From Mycobacterium sp. 852013-50091_SCH5140682 (GTDB taxonomy: Bacteria; Actinomycetota; Actinomycetes; Mycobacteriales; Mycobacteriaceae), in contig NZ_LZTB01000018.1 in assembly GCF_001665685.1 (NCBI RefSeq), positions 1 through 64,000 on the forward strand: a stretch of DNA of 64,000 nt. The letters run 5' to 3'. A model generated the notes under the pieces. That model was not told the DNA's origin, searched no databases, and was given only the letters and a program-made list of their open reading frames with translations. The position numbers were made by a program, and so were the translations under genes. Of the stretch, positions 20,704 to 30,851 are shown piece after piece. The stretch's first letter is position 1. Each line of letters starts with the position of its first letter.

Positions 20704-20746
20704 GAGAAAGTCTCGCCGGAGTTAGCTGGAGCTCGCCGGAGTTAGC
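20697..20746 (+). repeat. Short direct repeats around the aldo-keto reductase stop
   Basis: CTCGCCGGAG occurs three times (20697-20706, 20712-20721, 20732-20741). The last two copies extend to 15 identical bases (CTCGCCGGAGTTAGC) and are 20 bases apart. The second of these contains the stop codon of the adjacent gene, so this looks like a 20-base duplication of its 3' end. Confidence 0.75.
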
Positions 20747-21584
20747 CGGTGTAGGTGGCCGGGTCGGGCCGGAAGCGGGTGCCGTCGTCGAGCCCGTTGA
20801 TGGTCGTCATCTCGTCGTCGGTGAGCTCGAAATCGAACACGCCGAGATTGGAGGCGATCCGGTCAGGGTTGGACGACCGGGAGATGACGATGTTGCCGAG
20901 CTGGACGTTCCAGCGGATCAGCACCTGGGCCGCGGTTTTACCGTGCGCTTCGGCGACGGCGGTGATGGCGGGGTTGTCCAGGAGGTTGCCGACGCCGAGC
21001 GGGCTGTAGGCCTCGGTGGCGACGTTGTTCTCGGCGTTGGCCGCACGCCACGCGCTTTGATTGAGCAGCGGGTGCAGCTCGATCTGGTTCACCGCGGGTG
21101 TGTAGAAGGTCAGGCCGATGATGGTCGACAGATCCTCAGGGCTGAAGTTCGCGACACCGACCGAGCGGGAGACGCCGTCTTCCTTGATCTTCATCAGGCC
21201 GCCCCAGCTGTCGACGTACTTGCTGGTGTCGCCGGCCGGCCAGTGGATGAGGTAGAGGTCGACGTAGTCCAGGCCGAGTCGTTCGAGGCTGGCGCGTGCG
21301 GCGTTCTGCGAGGACTGGTAGCCCTGGTCCGGCGTGGCCAGCTTGGTGGTGACGTAGATCTCCTCGCGCGGGATGCCCGACGCGGCGATCGCGCGACCGA
21401 CCCCGGCCTCGTTGTCGTAGGCGGCCGCGGTGTCGATCAACCGGTAGCCCGTCTGCAACGCGGCCGAAACCGCCTGCTCGGCTTCGGAATCCGACAGCGC
21501 TCCGACCCCAAGACCGACAACCGGAATCGTATTGCCGTCATTGAGAGTGATAGTGGGAATCGCCGACCCGTCCGATGGGGTCAT
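20742..21584 (-). CDS. Aldo-keto reductase (Rv2971/MSMEG_2407 type)
   Basis: A 280-residue TIM-barrel NADPH-dependent carbonyl reductase. The catalytic tetrad is visible as D51, Y56 (DTAAAYDNE), K81 ([11 protein letters not shown]) and H114 (YLIHWPAG). The C-terminus [10 protein letters not shown] and the overall sequence are very close to M. smegmatis MSMEG_2407 as I recall it. It lies five bases after the second aldo-keto reductase gene, so the two form an operon. Physiological substrate unsettled; the family reduces dicarbonyls such as methylglyoxal. Confidence 0.93.
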   Translation of the reverse strand: MTPSDGSAIPTITLNDGNTIPVVGLGVGALSDSEAEQAVSAALQTGYRLIDTAAAYDNEAGVGRAIAASGIPREEIYVTTKLATPDQGYQSSQNAARASLERLGLDYVDLYLIHWPAGDTSKYVDSWGGLMKIKEDGVSRSVGVANFSPEDLSTIIGLTFYTPAVNQIELHPLLNQSAWRAANAENNVATEAYSPLGVGNLLDNPAITAVAEAHGKTAAQVLIRWNVQLGNIVISRSSNPDRIASNLGVFDFELTDDEMTTINGLDDGTRFRPDPATYTG

Positions 21585-21589
21585 GTCAC

Positions 21590-22432
21590 CTACCCTGTGA
21601 AATTGAAGGTTCGAGGATCGGGGCCCAACCGGGTGCCGTTTTCGAGCGACGCGATGGACGCGATGTCCTGCTCGCTGAGCTCGAAATCAAACACGTCGAA
21701 ATTGCTCGCAATCCGTTCGGGGTTCACCGACTTGGGGATGACGATATTACCCAGCTGGATATGCCATCGGATAAGCACCTGGGCCGGTGTTTTCCCATGT
21801 GCGGTGGCAATCTCGGTGATGACGGGATCGGCTAGCAGCGAGCCTTGGCCCAGCGGGCTCCACGCCTCGGTGGCGATCCCGAGCTGGGCATGAACCTCAC
21901 GGAGCTCGCGCTGCGGCAGCAACGGGTGCAGTTCGATCTGGTTGACCGCGGGCACGATGCCGGTGGAGTCGATCAGCATCTTCAGGTGCTCCGGTTCGAA
22001 ATTGCTGACGCCGATCGACCGGATGCGGCCCTGATCCCGCAGATGGGCGAACGCCTTGAAGGTGTCGACGTAGGCATTCTTGGCGGGCACCGGCCAGTGG
22101 ATCAGGTAAAGGTCCAGGTAATCCACGCCGAGCCGCTCCAGGCTAGCCTCGAAGGCGGCCAGGGTGGCGTCGTAGCCCTGATCGCTGTTCCACAGTTTGG
22201 TGACCAGGAACACCTCATCGCGTGGCACTCCCGCGGAAGCCAGCGCCCTACCCGTCTCGACCTCGTTCTGGTAGGCAGCGGCAGTATCGATATGGCGGTA
22301 GCCGGACTGCAGTGCAGCGGTGACCGCGCGTTCGGTCTCGTCCGGAGGGGTCTGCCAGACACCCAGGCCGACCTGGGGTATGGAATTACCGTCGTTGAGT
22401 GCGACGCGTGGGTTCACAGAGGGAGCTGCCAT
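21590..22432 (-). CDS. Aldo-keto reductase, second tandem copy
   Basis: A 280-residue aldo-keto reductase with the complete tetrad D49, Y54, K79, H112. It is a diverged paralogue of the next gene, with [11 protein letters not shown] and [12 protein letters not shown] at the active site. I place the start at ATG 22432; the longer open frame upstream runs antisense through lipN and is rejected. The start codon shares two bases with the divergent lipN start, and no good ribosome-binding site precedes it, so it may be leaderless (CAGACT eight bases upstream). Confidence 0.9.
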   Translation of the reverse strand: MAAPSVNPRVALNDGNSIPQVGLGVWQTPPDETERAVTAALQSGYRHIDTAAAYQNEVETGRALASAGVPRDEVFLVTKLWNSDQGYDATLAAFEASLERLGVDYLDLYLIHWPVPAKNAYVDTFKAFAHLRDQGRIRSIGVSNFEPEHLKMLIDSTGIVPAVNQIELHPLLPQRELREVHAQLGIATEAWSPLGQGSLLADPVITEIATAHGKTPAQVLIRWHIQLGNIVIPKSVNPERIASNFDVFDFELSEQDIASIASLENGTRLGPDPRTFNFTG

Positions 22433-23528
22433 GAGTGAAAGTCTGCCAGGTCGGGGCACTGCCAAGCAGGTCCTGCTCCACCGGGCGACCAAGCTCACGT
22501 TCGCCGCGTTGCCGCGGATCCCCGAACGGAGCAAACGGCTGTTGCTCGGCAGCCACCCGGTGGAACTCGACGGCAACACCTTGGACTCCACGCTGCAGAT
22601 GATGCTGTTGGCGCAGCGCGCCGCCGGACTGGGTGGCCTGGTCGGCGATTTCCGGCCCGACGGCGGCGTGGCATCGTCGCGTGCTCAGTTGCGGGCACAG
22701 GCAGCCCTGTTGAGCCCGCCGATCCGGGCCGACGTCTCCGAGATGTCCATTCCGGGGCCGGCCGGACCGATTCCGGCGCGGCACTACGTGCCGGACGGTT
22801 CGGGCCCAGCTCCGACATCGGCGCTGCTGGTGTTCTTTCACGGCGGTGGATTCGTGCTCGGCGACCTGGACACGCACGACAGCCTGTGCCGGCTGATCTG
22901 CCGTGACGGCGGAATCCAGGTGCTGTCGGTGGACTATCGGCTGGCTCCCGAACACAAGGCCCCGGCCGCCGCCGAGGACGCCTATGCGGCGTATCAGTGG
23001 GCATTGCAGCACGCCCCGGGCCTGGGCGCCACGCGCATCGTCGTCGGCGGGGACAGTGCCGGCGGCAACCTGGCGGCCGTCGTCAGCCAGCGGGCCCGCG
23101 TAGACGGCCTGCCCCTGCCCGACCTGCAACTTCTGCTCTACCCGGTCACGGATTTCTCCAGCCAGACGCGCTCGCGCACGTTGTTCGCCGACGGGTTCTT
23201 CCTGACCAAACGCGATATCGACTGGTGCTTCGACCACTATCTGGGCGGATCCGACGTCAGTCCCGAGGATCCGATCGTTTCGCCTCTGCTCACCGAAGAC
23301 CTCTCCGGACTGCCGCCCGCCCTGGTGTTCACCGCGGGTTTCGATCCGCTGCGCGACGAGGGCAACCGGTATGCGGCGGGCCTGAAAGAGGCCGGAGTGT
23401 TGGTCGATCTTCGCGTGGAACGCTCCCTGATCCACGGCTTCGGCAACTTCTTCCCGCTGGGTGGCGGCAGCGCCACCGCGACCACCGCGATGATCTCTGC
23501 CCTGCGGGCACATCTCAGCCACGCTTGA
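22431..23528 (+). CDS. lipN: Hormone-sensitive-lipase-family esterase LipN
   Basis: A 365-residue alpha/beta hydrolase. Oxyanion-hole HGGGF at 137-141, nucleophile elbow GDSAGG with S209, then the acid in GFDPLRDEG and the histidine in LIHGFGNFF. Mycobacterial LipN (Rv2970c) hydrolyses short-chain esters and acetates. ATG 22431 is preceded by GAGGGAG (22419-22425), which lies inside the divergent aldo-keto reductase gene. Position next to that gene matches M. tuberculosis. Confidence 0.93.
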   Translation: MSESLPGRGTAKQVLLHRATKLTFAALPRIPERSKRLLLGSHPVELDGNTLDSTLQMMLLAQRAAGLGGLVGDFRPDGGVASSRAQLRAQAALLSPPIRADVSEMSIPGPAGPIPARHYVPDGSGPAPTSALLVFFHGGGFVLGDLDTHDSLCRLICRDGGIQVLSVDYRLAPEHKAPAAAEDAYAAYQWALQHAPGLGATRIVVGGDSAGGNLAAVVSQRARVDGLPLPDLQLLLYPVTDFSSQTRSRTLFADGFFLTKRDIDWCFDHYLGGSDVSPEDPIVSPLLTEDLSGLPPALVFTAGFDPLRDEGNRYAAGLKEAGVLVDLRVERSLIHGFGNFFPLGGGSATATTAMISALRAHLSHA

Positions 23529-23549
23529 GGTCCACACCTGAACCGCCGG

Positions 23550-23555
23550 TACGCT
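23550..23555 (+). promoter_or_regulatory. -10 element of the dsbA-like gene (leaderless type)
   Basis: TACGCT, seven bases before GTG 23563. Confidence 0.5.
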
Positions 23556-23562
23556 TGGCGCC

Positions 23563-24426
23563 GTGGCCAAACCGAAGAAGACCGCTAAGTACGACCTGAA
23601 GGCAGCGGATCGCAAACGCAACCTGCTGATCCAGATCGGCCTGACCGCTGTCGTGGTGATATTCGCCGCGGCGCTGGTGCTCTACATCGTCATGACCGGC
23701 AACAAGAAGCCGGCTTCCGGTGAGGCCAAGGCCGTCCGGGTGGCGGCGAGCAACGTGGTGACCAAAGAGGGAACCAGCGACCCCAAGGTGGTGCTGTCGT
23801 TCTACGAGGACTTCCTGTGCCCAGCCTGCGGTAACTTCGAGCGCGCCTTCGGCCCGACCATCAGCAAGATGATCGACTCGGGCGCAGTGGCCGCCGACTA
23901 CCACATGGTGGCCATCCTCGACCGGTCCGGCGACGGGTACTCGTCGCGCGCCGGTGCCGCCGCCTACTGCGTCGCCGACGAGTCCATCGAGGCGTTCCGT
24001 CGCTTCCACACAGCGCTCTACACCAAGGAGTTGCAGCCCCAAGAAGGCGGCGGTATCTACCCGGACAACGCCCGGCTCATCGAACTCGCCCGCCAGGCCG
24101 GGGCCGCCGGCAAGGCGCCCGACTGCATCACCAAGGGCACGTACGTCGACATGGTCAAGGGAATGGCTGCCGCAGCGGGCATCAACTCCACGCCCACCAT
24201 CCGCATCAACGGCGAGGACTACCAGCCCAGCACACCGGACGCGATGGTCGCCAAGGTCAAGGAGATCGTGGGTGACGTGCCCGGACTGAGCGCCGTCACG
24301 CCGCAGGCCCCCGCCGCCGGCGCTCCGGCTGCCCCCGCCGCGGGTGCTCCCGCAGGTAACGCTCCGGCCGCGCCGCAGCAACCGGCTCCGGCGGTGTCGC
24401 CGGCCCCGGCCAAGCCAGGTTCGTGA
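23563..24426 (+). CDS. dsbA: DsbA-like membrane-anchored thiol-disulfide oxidoreductase
   Basis: A 287-residue protein: short basic cytoplasmic end, one membrane segment (22-44), then a thioredoxin-like domain with redox motif C86-P-A-C89 in a DSBA-type fold, ending in a Pro/Ala-rich tail (about 245-287). It introduces disulfides into exported proteins, as shown for M. tuberculosis Rv2969c. Its stop overlaps the start of the VKOR gene (GTGA), its recycling partner. Confidence 0.93.
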   Translation: MAKPKKTAKYDLKAADRKRNLLIQIGLTAVVVIFAAALVLYIVMTGNKKPASGEAKAVRVAASNVVTKEGTSDPKVVLSFYEDFLCPACGNFERAFGPTISKMIDSGAVAADYHMVAILDRSGDGYSSRAGAAAYCVADESIEAFRRFHTALYTKELQPQEGGGIYPDNARLIELARQAGAAGKAPDCITKGTYVDMVKGMAAAAGINSTPTIRINGEDYQPSTPDAMVAKVKEIVGDVPGLSAVTPQAPAAGAPAAPAAGAPAGNAPAAPQQPAPAVSPAPAKPGS

Positions 24427-25049
24427 CCGTGACCACGGAGTCGCAGGCAGAAGCCGCGCAGTCCGTCGAGCAGCCCGGCGTCGAGGTCGCCAAGGCCAGC
24501 GCCGTGTGGGTGCTGATCGCCGGGGTGGTCGGCTTGGCCGCCGCGTTGACGCTGACGTACGAGAAGATCGAAATACTGATCAACCCCAAGTACGTCCCGT
24601 CCTGCAGCATCAACCCGGTGCTGTCGTGCGGCTCCGTGATGGTCACGCCCCAGGCGTCGGCGTTCGGCTTCCCCAACCCGTTGATCGGCATCGTCGCGTT
24701 CACCGTCGTCATCGTCACCGGTGTCCTCGCGGTCGCGAATGTGCGCCTGCCGCGCTGGTACTGGGCGGGTCTGGCGGTCGGCACGCTGCTCGGGGCGGTG
24801 TTCGTGCATTGGCTGATCTTCCAGAGCCTCTACCGCATCGGCGCGCTCTGCCCGTACTGCATGGGGGTCTGGGCGGTCACCATTCCGCTGCTGGTGGTGG
24901 TCTCCTCGATCGCCCTGGAACCGCTGCACGGCAACGCGGTGCTGCGGGTCGTCCACCAGTGGCGATGGTCGCTGGTGGCGCTGTGGTTCACCGCGCTGAT
25001 CCTTTTGATCTTGGCGAGGTTCTGGAACTACTGGTCGACGCTGCTGTAA
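24423..25049 (+). CDS. Vitamin K epoxide reductase homologue (VKOR)
   Basis: A 208-residue protein with about five membrane segments. The two cysteine pairs needed for function are present: C61 and C69 in the first periplasmic loop, and the quinone-site pair C143-P-Y-C146. Bacterial VKOR re-oxidises DsbA with quinone, replacing DsbB. GTG start overlaps the dsbA stop by four bases, so the pair is translationally coupled. Confidence 0.93.
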   Translation: MTVTTESQAEAAQSVEQPGVEVAKASAVWVLIAGVVGLAAALTLTYEKIEILINPKYVPSCSINPVLSCGSVMVTPQASAFGFPNPLIGIVAFTVVIVTGVLAVANVRLPRWYWAGLAVGTLLGAVFVHWLIFQSLYRIGALCPYCMGVWAVTIPLLVVVSSIALEPLHGNAVLRVVHQWRWSLVALWFTALILLILARFWNYWSTLL

Positions 25050-25085
25050 CACAGCCGATGTAACACCGCGTCACAGTGCTGCGGC

Positions 25086-25091
25086 TAGGGT
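25086..25091 (+). promoter_or_regulatory. -10 element of pyc (leaderless type)
   Basis: TAGGGT, seven bases before GTG 25099. Confidence 0.55.
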
Positions 25092-25098
25092 TACCCGC

Positions 25099-28000
25099 GT
25101 GATTTCCAAACTGCTGGTCGCCAACCGTGGCGAGATCGCCATCCGCGCGTTCCGTGCGGCGACCGAGATGAACATCGCGACCGTGGCGGTCTACCCGTAT
25201 GAGGACCGCAATTCGTTGCACCGCCTCAAGGCCGACGAGTCGTATCAGATCGGTGAGGCCGGCCATCCGGTGCGGGCATACCTGTCTGTGGAAGAGATCA
25301 TCCGGGTGGCCCGCCATGCCGGGGCTGACGCGATCTACCCGGGATATGGATTCCTCTCGGAGAACCCCGAGCTGGCCTCGGCGTGCGTCGAGGCAGGTAT
25401 CACGTTCGTCGGCCCGTCGGCCGAGGTGTTGGAGCTCACCGGTAACAAGGCGCGCGCGATCGCCGCGGCGCGCGCGGCGGGTCTGCCGGTGCTGGCGTCC
25501 TCGGAGCCTTCGGCGTCGGTGGACGAGCTCGTCGCCGTGGCCGCCGGGATGCAGTTCCCGTTGTTCGTCAAGGCGGTCTCCGGTGGTGGCGGCCGCGGCA
25601 TGCGCCGGGTGACCGATCCCGCAGCACTGCCCGAGGCCATCGAGGCGGCCAGCCGTGAGGCCGAATCGGCGTTCGGCGATCCGATGGTCTACCTGGAGCA
25701 GGCGGTGATCAACCCCCGCCACATCGAGGTGCAGATCCTGGCCGACACCCAGGGCGACGTGATTCATCTGTTCGAACGCGACTGCAGTGTGCAGCGGCGC
25801 CACCAGAAGGTGATCGAGCTGGCGCCCGCGCCGAATCTGGATCCCGAGCTGCGTGAGCGGATCTGTGCCGACGCGGTGGCGCTGGCTCGACAGATCAACT
25901 ACTCGTGCGCGGGCACCATCGAGTTCCTGCTCGACGAGCGTGGGCATCACGTGTTCATCGAGTGCAATCCGCGCATCCAGGTGGAACACACGGTGACCGA
26001 GGAGATCACCGATGTGGACCTGGTGTCCTCCCAGTTGCGCATCGCGTCCGGAGAATCGCTGGAAGACCTTGGGTTGAGCCAGGATTCGGTGAAGATCCGC
26101 GGTGCGGCGCTGCAGTGCCGGATCACCACCGAGGATCCGGCCAACGGTTTCCGCCCCGACACCGGGCGGATCACGGCCTACCGTTCTCCGGGTGGTGCCG
26201 GTATCCGGCTGGACGGTGGTACCCACACCGGCGCGGAGATCGGCGCCCATTTCGACTCGATGTTGGTCAAGCTGACCTGTCGCGGCCGGGATTTCGCGAC
26301 GGCGGTGGTGCGAGCGCGGCGTGCCTTGGCGGAGTTCCGGATCCGCGGTGTGTCGACCAACATTCCCTTCCTCATGGCTGTGCTCGACGACCCCGATTTC
26401 CGGGCGGGTCGCATCAACACGTCGTTCATCGATGAGCGACCCCAGCTGCTGACCTCGCACACCCCGGCCGACCGCGGCACCAAGATCCTCAACTACCTCG
26501 CCGACGTGACGGTCAACAAACCGCACGGCCAGCGTCCGTCGACCGTGTACCCGCAGGACAAGTTGCCTGCCGTGGACCTCTCGGTGGCACCGCCGGCCGG
26601 TTCCAAGCAGCGGCTGGTCGAGCTGGGACCCGAGGGGTTCGCGCGGTGGATGCGCGACAGCCCGGCGCTGGGCGTGACGGATACGACGTTCCGCGACGCG
26701 CACCAGTCACTGCTGGCCACCCGGTTGCGCAGCACGGGTCTGCTCAAGGTTGCGCCGTACGTGGCTCGGTCCATGCCGCAGCTGCTCTCGATCGAGTGCT
26801 GGGGCGGCGCGACTTACGATGTGGCGCTTCGCTTCTTGAAGGAAGATCCGTGGGAGCGGCTGGCCGCACTACGCGAAGCGGTGCCGAACATCTGCCTGCA
26901 GATGCTGCTGCGCGGCCGTAACACGGTCGGCTACACCCCGTATCCGGAGCTCGTCACCTCGGCGTTCGTCGAAGAGGCGACGGCAACCGGGATCGACATC
27001 TTCCGGATCTTCGACGCACTCAACAACGTGGAGTCGATGCGGCCGGCGATCGATGCGGTACGCGAAACCGGAACGGCCATCGCCGAAGTCGCGATGTCCT
27101 ACACGGGTGACCTCAGTGACCCGGGGGAGCAGCTCTACACCCTGGATTACTACCTGAAGCTGGCCGAGGAGATCGTCGCTGCCGGCGCCCACGTGCTGGC
27201 GATCAAAGACATGGCCGGGCTGCTGCGTCCGCAGGCCGCGGCGGCGTTGGTGTCGGCGTTGCGGTCCCGGTTCGATCTGCCGGTGCATGTGCACACCCAT
27301 GACACCCCGGGCGGACAGCTGGCGACGTATCTGGCCGCCTGGCAGGCCGGCGCGTCGGCCGTGGACGGCGCGGCCGCTCCGCTGGCCGGGACGACGTCTC
27401 AGCCGGCGCTGTCGGCGATTGTGGCGGCGTCCGCGCACACCCCGTACGACACCGGGCTGTCCCTGCGGGCGGTGTGCGACCTGGAGCCGTACTGGGAGGC
27501 GCTGCGAAAGGTGTACGCGCCGTTCGAGTCCGGACTGCCGGGCCCGACCGGGCGGGTGTATCACCACGAGATCCCGGGTGGGCAGCTGAGCAATCTGCGG
27601 CAGCAGGCCATCGCGTTGGGATTGGGCGACCGGTTCGAGGATGTCGAGAACGCCTACGCCGGTGCCGACCGGGTGCTGGGCCGGCTGATCAAGGTGACGC
27701 CGTCGAGCAAGGTCGTCGGCGACCTGGCGCTGGCCCTGGTCGGCGCAGGCGTGACGGCCGACGAATTCGCCGCCGACCCGGCCCGCTACGACATCCCCGA
27801 CAGTGTCATCGGTTTCCTGCGTGGCGAACTCGGTGACCCGGCGGGCGGGTGGCCGGAACCGTTGCGCACCAAGGCTTTGGCGGGGCGGGGTCCGGCCAAG
27901 CCCGAGCAGCCGCTGTCGGCTGAGGACGAGGCGCTGCTGGCCACGCCCGGCCCGAAACGCCAGGCCGCCCTGAACCGTTTGCTGTTCCCCGGGCCCACAA

Positions 28001-28518
28001 AGGAATTCGAGGCGCACCGCGAAGAGTACGGGGACACTTCGCAATTGAGCGCCAACCAGTTCTTCTACGGGTTGCGCCAAGGCGAGGAGCACCGGGTCGA
28101 GCTGGAGAAGGGTGTCCAGCTGCTGATCGGGCTTGAGGCGATCTCCGATGCCGACGAGCGCGGAATGCGCACGGTCCTGTGCATTCTCAACGGCCAACTG
28201 CGTCCGGTGCTGGTGCGCGACCGCAGCATCGCCAGCGACGTCCCGGCCGCCGAGAAGGCCGATCGCACCAACCCCGACCATGTCGCGGCCCCGTTCGCCG
28301 GTGTAGTGACCGTCAGTGTCAAGGTCGGTGATGCCGTCGAGGCCGGTGCCACCATCGCCACGATCGAGGCCATGAAGATGGAGGCCGCGATCACCGCACC
28401 CAAGGGCGGCACCGTATCTCGCGTGGCCGTCGCACCCACCGGTCAGGTGGAAGGTGGGGACCTGCTGGTGGTGATCGGTTCGGCGGGTAGGAGCGAAGCG
28501 ACCGGAGGATCAGACTGA
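25099..28518 (+). CDS. pyc: Pyruvate carboxylase
   Basis: A 1139-residue biotin enzyme making oxaloacetate from pyruvate, an anaplerotic reaction. Domains in order: biotin carboxylase and ATP-grasp (1-450; GGGGRGMR loop), carboxyltransferase (about 525-810; [12 protein letters not shown]), allosteric region, and biotinyl domain with K1093 in EAMKMEA. The C-terminus is about ten residues longer than I expect (ending SEATGGSD). GTG start is leaderless. The TGA overlaps the proposed CTG start of rsmD. Confidence 0.97.
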   Translation: MISKLLVANRGEIAIRAFRAATEMNIATVAVYPYEDRNSLHRLKADESYQIGEAGHPVRAYLSVEEIIRVARHAGADAIYPGYGFLSENPELASACVEAGITFVGPSAEVLELTGNKARAIAAARAAGLPVLASSEPSASVDELVAVAAGMQFPLFVKAVSGGGGRGMRRVTDPAALPEAIEAASREAESAFGDPMVYLEQAVINPRHIEVQILADTQGDVIHLFERDCSVQRRHQKVIELAPAPNLDPELRERICADAVALARQINYSCAGTIEFLLDERGHHVFIECNPRIQVEHTVTEEITDVDLVSSQLRIASGESLEDLGLSQDSVKIRGAALQCRITTEDPANGFRPDTGRITAYRSPGGAGIRLDGGTHTGAEIGAHFDSMLVKLTCRGRDFATAVVRARRALAEFRIRGVSTNIPFLMAVLDDPDFRAGRINTSFIDERPQLLTSHTPADRGTKILNYLADVTVNKPHGQRPSTVYPQDKLPAVDLSVAPPAGSKQRLVELGPEGFARWMRDSPALGVTDTTFRDAHQSLLATRLRSTGLLKVAPYVARSMPQLLSIECWGGATYDVALRFLKEDPWERLAALREAVPNICLQMLLRGRNTVGYTPYPELVTSAFVEEATATGIDIFRIFDALNNVESMRPAIDAVRETGTAIAEVAMSYTGDLSDPGEQLYTLDYYLKLAEEIVAAGAHVLAIKDMAGLLRPQAAAALVSALRSRFDLPVHVHTHDTPGGQLATYLAAWQAGASAVDGAAAPLAGTTSQPALSAIVAASAHTPYDTGLSLRAVCDLEPYWEALRKVYAPFESGLPGPTGRVYHHEIPGGQLSNLRQQAIALGLGDRFEDVENAYAGADRVLGRLIKVTPSSKVVGDLALALVGAGVTADEFAADPARYDIPDSVIGFLRGELGDPAGGWPEPLRTKALAGRGPAKPEQPLSAEDEALLATPGPKRQAALNRLLFPGPTKEFEAHREEYGDTSQLSANQFFYGLRQGEEHRVELEKGVQLLIGLEAISDADERGMRTVLCILNGQLRPVLVRDRSIASDVPAAEKADRTNPDHVAAPFAGVVTVSVKVGDAVEAGATIATIEAMKMEAAITAPKGGTVSRVAVAPTGQVEGGDLLVVIGSAGRSEATGGSD

Positions 28519-29069
28519 CCCGCATCGTCTCCGGCAGCTATGGCGGGCGCCGTATCGCGGTGCCCGCCCGCGGCACCCGGCCGACCACGGACCGTGTGCG
28601 CGAGTCGCTGTTCAACGTGCTGACCGCGCGTCTCGACCTCGATGGTGTCGCCGTGCTCGATCTGTATGCGGGCTCGGGTGCCCTTGGGCTGGAAGCGATT
28701 TCGCGTGGTGCGGCGTCGGCGCTGTTCGTGGAGTCCGATCGGCGGGCTGCCGCCGTCATCGCCGACAACATCGCCGCGCTCGGCGCGAGCGGGGCGACCG
28801 TGCGGTGCGCGCCGGTGGCCACCGTGGTCGCGGGCGCCGCGGCGCGTCCGGTCGACCTGGTGTTCGCCGATCCGCCCTATGAGGTCGCTGTCGCCGACGT
28901 CGAGGCGCTGGTCAGCGGGTTGGCCGCCGGCGGCTGGGTGCGGCCGGGCACGGTCATGGTCATCGAACGGGCGGCGTCGGGGCCGTCGGTGCGCTGGCCT
29001 GAGGACTGGGAGCCGTGGCGTGAGCGTCGCTACGGGGACACCCGCGTGGAGTTCGCCGAACTCGCGTAG
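28515..29069 (+). CDS. rsmD: 16S rRNA (guanine-966-N2) methyltransferase RsmD, apparent CTG start
   Basis: About 184 residues. SAM motif [14 protein letters not shown], catalytic ADPPYE (D/N-PPY). The conserved family N-terminus [16 protein letters not shown] begins right after CTG 28515, and there is no ATG, GTG or TTG between the in-frame TAG at 28488 and GTG 28560. GGAGG (28504-28508) lies six bases before the CTG, ideal spacing, and CTGA overlaps the pyc stop. Starting at GTG 28560 would remove conserved residues, so I prefer CTG. Confidence 0.85.
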   Translation: MTRIVSGSYGGRRIAVPARGTRPTTDRVRESLFNVLTARLDLDGVAVLDLYAGSGALGLEAISRGAASALFVESDRRAAAVIADNIAALGASGATVRCAPVATVVAGAAARPVDLVFADPPYEVAVADVEALVSGLAAGGWVRPGTVMVIERAASGPSVRWPEDWEPWRERRYGDTRVEFAELA

Positions 29070-29072
29070 CGT
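29067..29072 (+). promoter_or_regulatory. -10-like element before coaD
   Basis: TAGCGT, eight bases before ATG 29081, spanning the rsmD stop codon. coaD could thus also be transcribed on its own as a leaderless message. Confidence 0.35.
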
Positions 29073-29080
29073 GCTGACTC

Positions 29081-29557
29081 ATGAGTGGCGCCGTATGCCC
29101 AGGATCCTTCGACCCCGTCACCCTCGGCCACATCGACATCTTCGAACGGGCCGCCGCGCAGTTCGATGAGGTCGTCGTCGCAGTTCTGGTGAACCCCAAC
29201 AAAAAAGGGATGTTCGACCTCGACGAGCGCATCGCGATGATCGTCGAATCGACCGAGCACCTCCCGAACCTGCGAGTCGAGTCGGGGCAGGGGCTCGTGG
29301 TGGACTTCGTCAAATCGCGGGGGCTGACGGCCATCGTCAAAGGACTGCGAACGGGCACCGACTTCGAGTACGAGCTGCAGATGGCGCAGATGAACAAGCA
29401 TGTGGCGGGCGTCGACACATTCTTCGTCGCCACCACCCCGAAGTACTCGTTCGTGTCGTCGTCGCTGGCCAAGGAGGTTGCCACGCTCGGCGGCGATGTC
29501 TCGGCGCTGCTGCCCGAACCCGTCAACCGCCGGCTACGGACCAAACTGAACGGGTAG
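29081..29557 (+). CDS. coaD: Phosphopantetheine adenylyltransferase
   Basis: A 158-residue nucleotidyltransferase joining ATP and 4'-phosphopantetheine in coenzyme A synthesis. [14 protein letters not shown] carries the TxGH active-site motif near residues 14-18, and [13 protein letters not shown] is the C-terminal signature. It follows rsmD closely (11 bases), the usual order. Its last 35 bases overlap the 3' end of the convergent guanine deaminase gene, an unusual tail-to-tail overlap. Confidence 0.97.
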   Translation: MSGAVCPGSFDPVTLGHIDIFERAAAQFDEVVVAVLVNPNKKGMFDLDERIAMIVESTEHLPNLRVESGQGLVVDFVKSRGLTAIVKGLRTGTDFEYELQMAQMNKHVAGVDTFFVATTPKYSFVSSSLAKEVATLGGDVSALLPEPVNRRLRTKLNG

Positions 29558-30851
29558 GTCCTGTGGCAGCGCTTCGGAGCTGATCGCCGCCGACCCAAAC
29601 CCCCCGCACGTCGGTGACCCCGGACAGGGCGAACACCTTGGCCAGAGCGTCACCAGGATCCGCTGCGTGCTCGAGAACGACGTCCAGGGTGCTGCCCGGT
29701 TGCGGGCACACCCACACCGCGTCGAACTGTTTGCCCACGGACAGGTCTCCGATCACACCGTCCATTTCCAGCGCGGCTGCGCCGGCCGCGGTGGCCAGGT
29801 ACAGCATGTGCGCCGCGGTCAGCGGCAGGCCGTCGACCCCGAGCAGGGCCTGCATGAAGTAGGACTGTAAGCCCTCACGCAGCAGTGAGAAGCCGGTCCC
29901 GGCACCCACGTCGGTGCCAAGCGCCACCCGCACCCCGTGCTCGATGTGACGGCGCAGCGGGAACAACCCGCTGCCCAGCGCACTGTTCGACGATGGGCAG
30001 TGCGCCACACTCGCGCCGGCCGCCGCAAGTACGTCGAGCTCGGCGTCGACCGGGTGCACGTTGTGCGCCAGGACGCTGCGCCGCCCGAGCAACCCGTGAC
30101 GACCGTAGGTGTCCACGTAGGAGTCGCACTCGGGAAACAGCCCTCGCACGGTTTCGACTTCCGCGGTGTTCTCGTTGACGTGCGAGGTGAACAGCACGCC
30201 GTCCACGTCCTGCAGCAGCGCCGCGCAGGATTCCAACATCGCACCACTGGCCGACAGAGAGAACCTGGGCGTCACGGCGTAGCGCAGCCGATCCTTGCGA
30301 TGCCAGCGGCCGGCCAGCGTCAACCCGTCCGCGTACGCCTGCTCCGGGGTGGTCAGCAGCTCCGGGCGCAGCAGCCGGTCGCTGACCACCAACCCGGAGC
30401 TGACCCGCACTCCGCCTGCCGCCGCCCGCTCGAACAGGCAATCCACCGCCGATGCGAAATGCGCGCCGAACACGAGCGCGGTCGTGGTGCCGGCCCGGAT
30501 CAGCCCGTCGATGAAGTCGGCCGCCACCGCGCGCGCGTAGTCGGAGCCTGCCATCCTGGCCTCTTCCGGCAGCGCGCAGCGGTCCAGCCAGTCCAGCAAC
30601 GGCATGCCCAACCCACCGATCACCCGGACCTGGGGGAAGTGGACGTGGGTGTCCACCAATCCGGGCAGCACCAGGCCGCCGGTCAGGTCCACGACCTCGG
30701 TATCCGGGTGGGCAGCGCGCACGCGATCGAACGGGCCCCGGTCGGTGATCACGCCGTCGGACACCGCGATCCCGGCGTCGGATTCGGCGCGCAACTCGCC
30801 GCCGGCGAACGGTGACTCCGGAGTGTCCAGCACCGTCCCGCGATAGATCAT
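29523..30851 (-). CDS. guaD: Guanine deaminase (amidohydrolase family)
   Basis: About 442 residues. Zinc-binding [29 protein letters not shown] and the [12 protein letters not shown]sp are all present; HCPSSN and the overall layout are those of amidohydrolase-type guanine deaminases, giving xanthine and ammonia. The start is ATG 30851, which overlaps the xdhC stop (TGATG). Last gene of the purine cluster; its product is the substrate of the xanthine dehydrogenase encoded just upstream. Confidence 0.88.
   Translation of the reverse strand: MIYRGTVLDTPESPFAGGELRAESDAGIAVSDGVITDRGPFDRVRAAHPDTEVVDLTGGLVLPGLVDTHVHFPQVRVIGGLGMPLLDWLDRCALPEEARMAGSDYARAVAADFIDGLIRAGTTTALVFGAHFASAVDCLFERAAAGGVRVSSGLVVSDRLLRPELLTTPEQAYADGLTLAGRWHRKDRLRYAVTPRFSLSASGAMLESCAALLQDVDGVLFTSHVNENTAEVETVRGLFPECDSYVDTYGRHGLLGRRSVLAHNVHPVDAELDVLAAAGASVAHCPSSNSALGSGLFPLRRHIEHGVRVALGTDVGAGTGFSLLREGLQSYFMQALLGVDGLPLTAAHMLYLATAAGAAALEMDGVIGDLSVGKQFDAVWVCPQPGSTLDVVLEHAADPGDALAKVFALSGVTDVRGVWVGGDQLRSAATGPTRSVWSVAGG

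Noticed and set aside
21590..22591. 333-residue version of the second aldo-keto reductase
   Set aside because: The extra 53 residues run antisense through lipN and are not found in the family.
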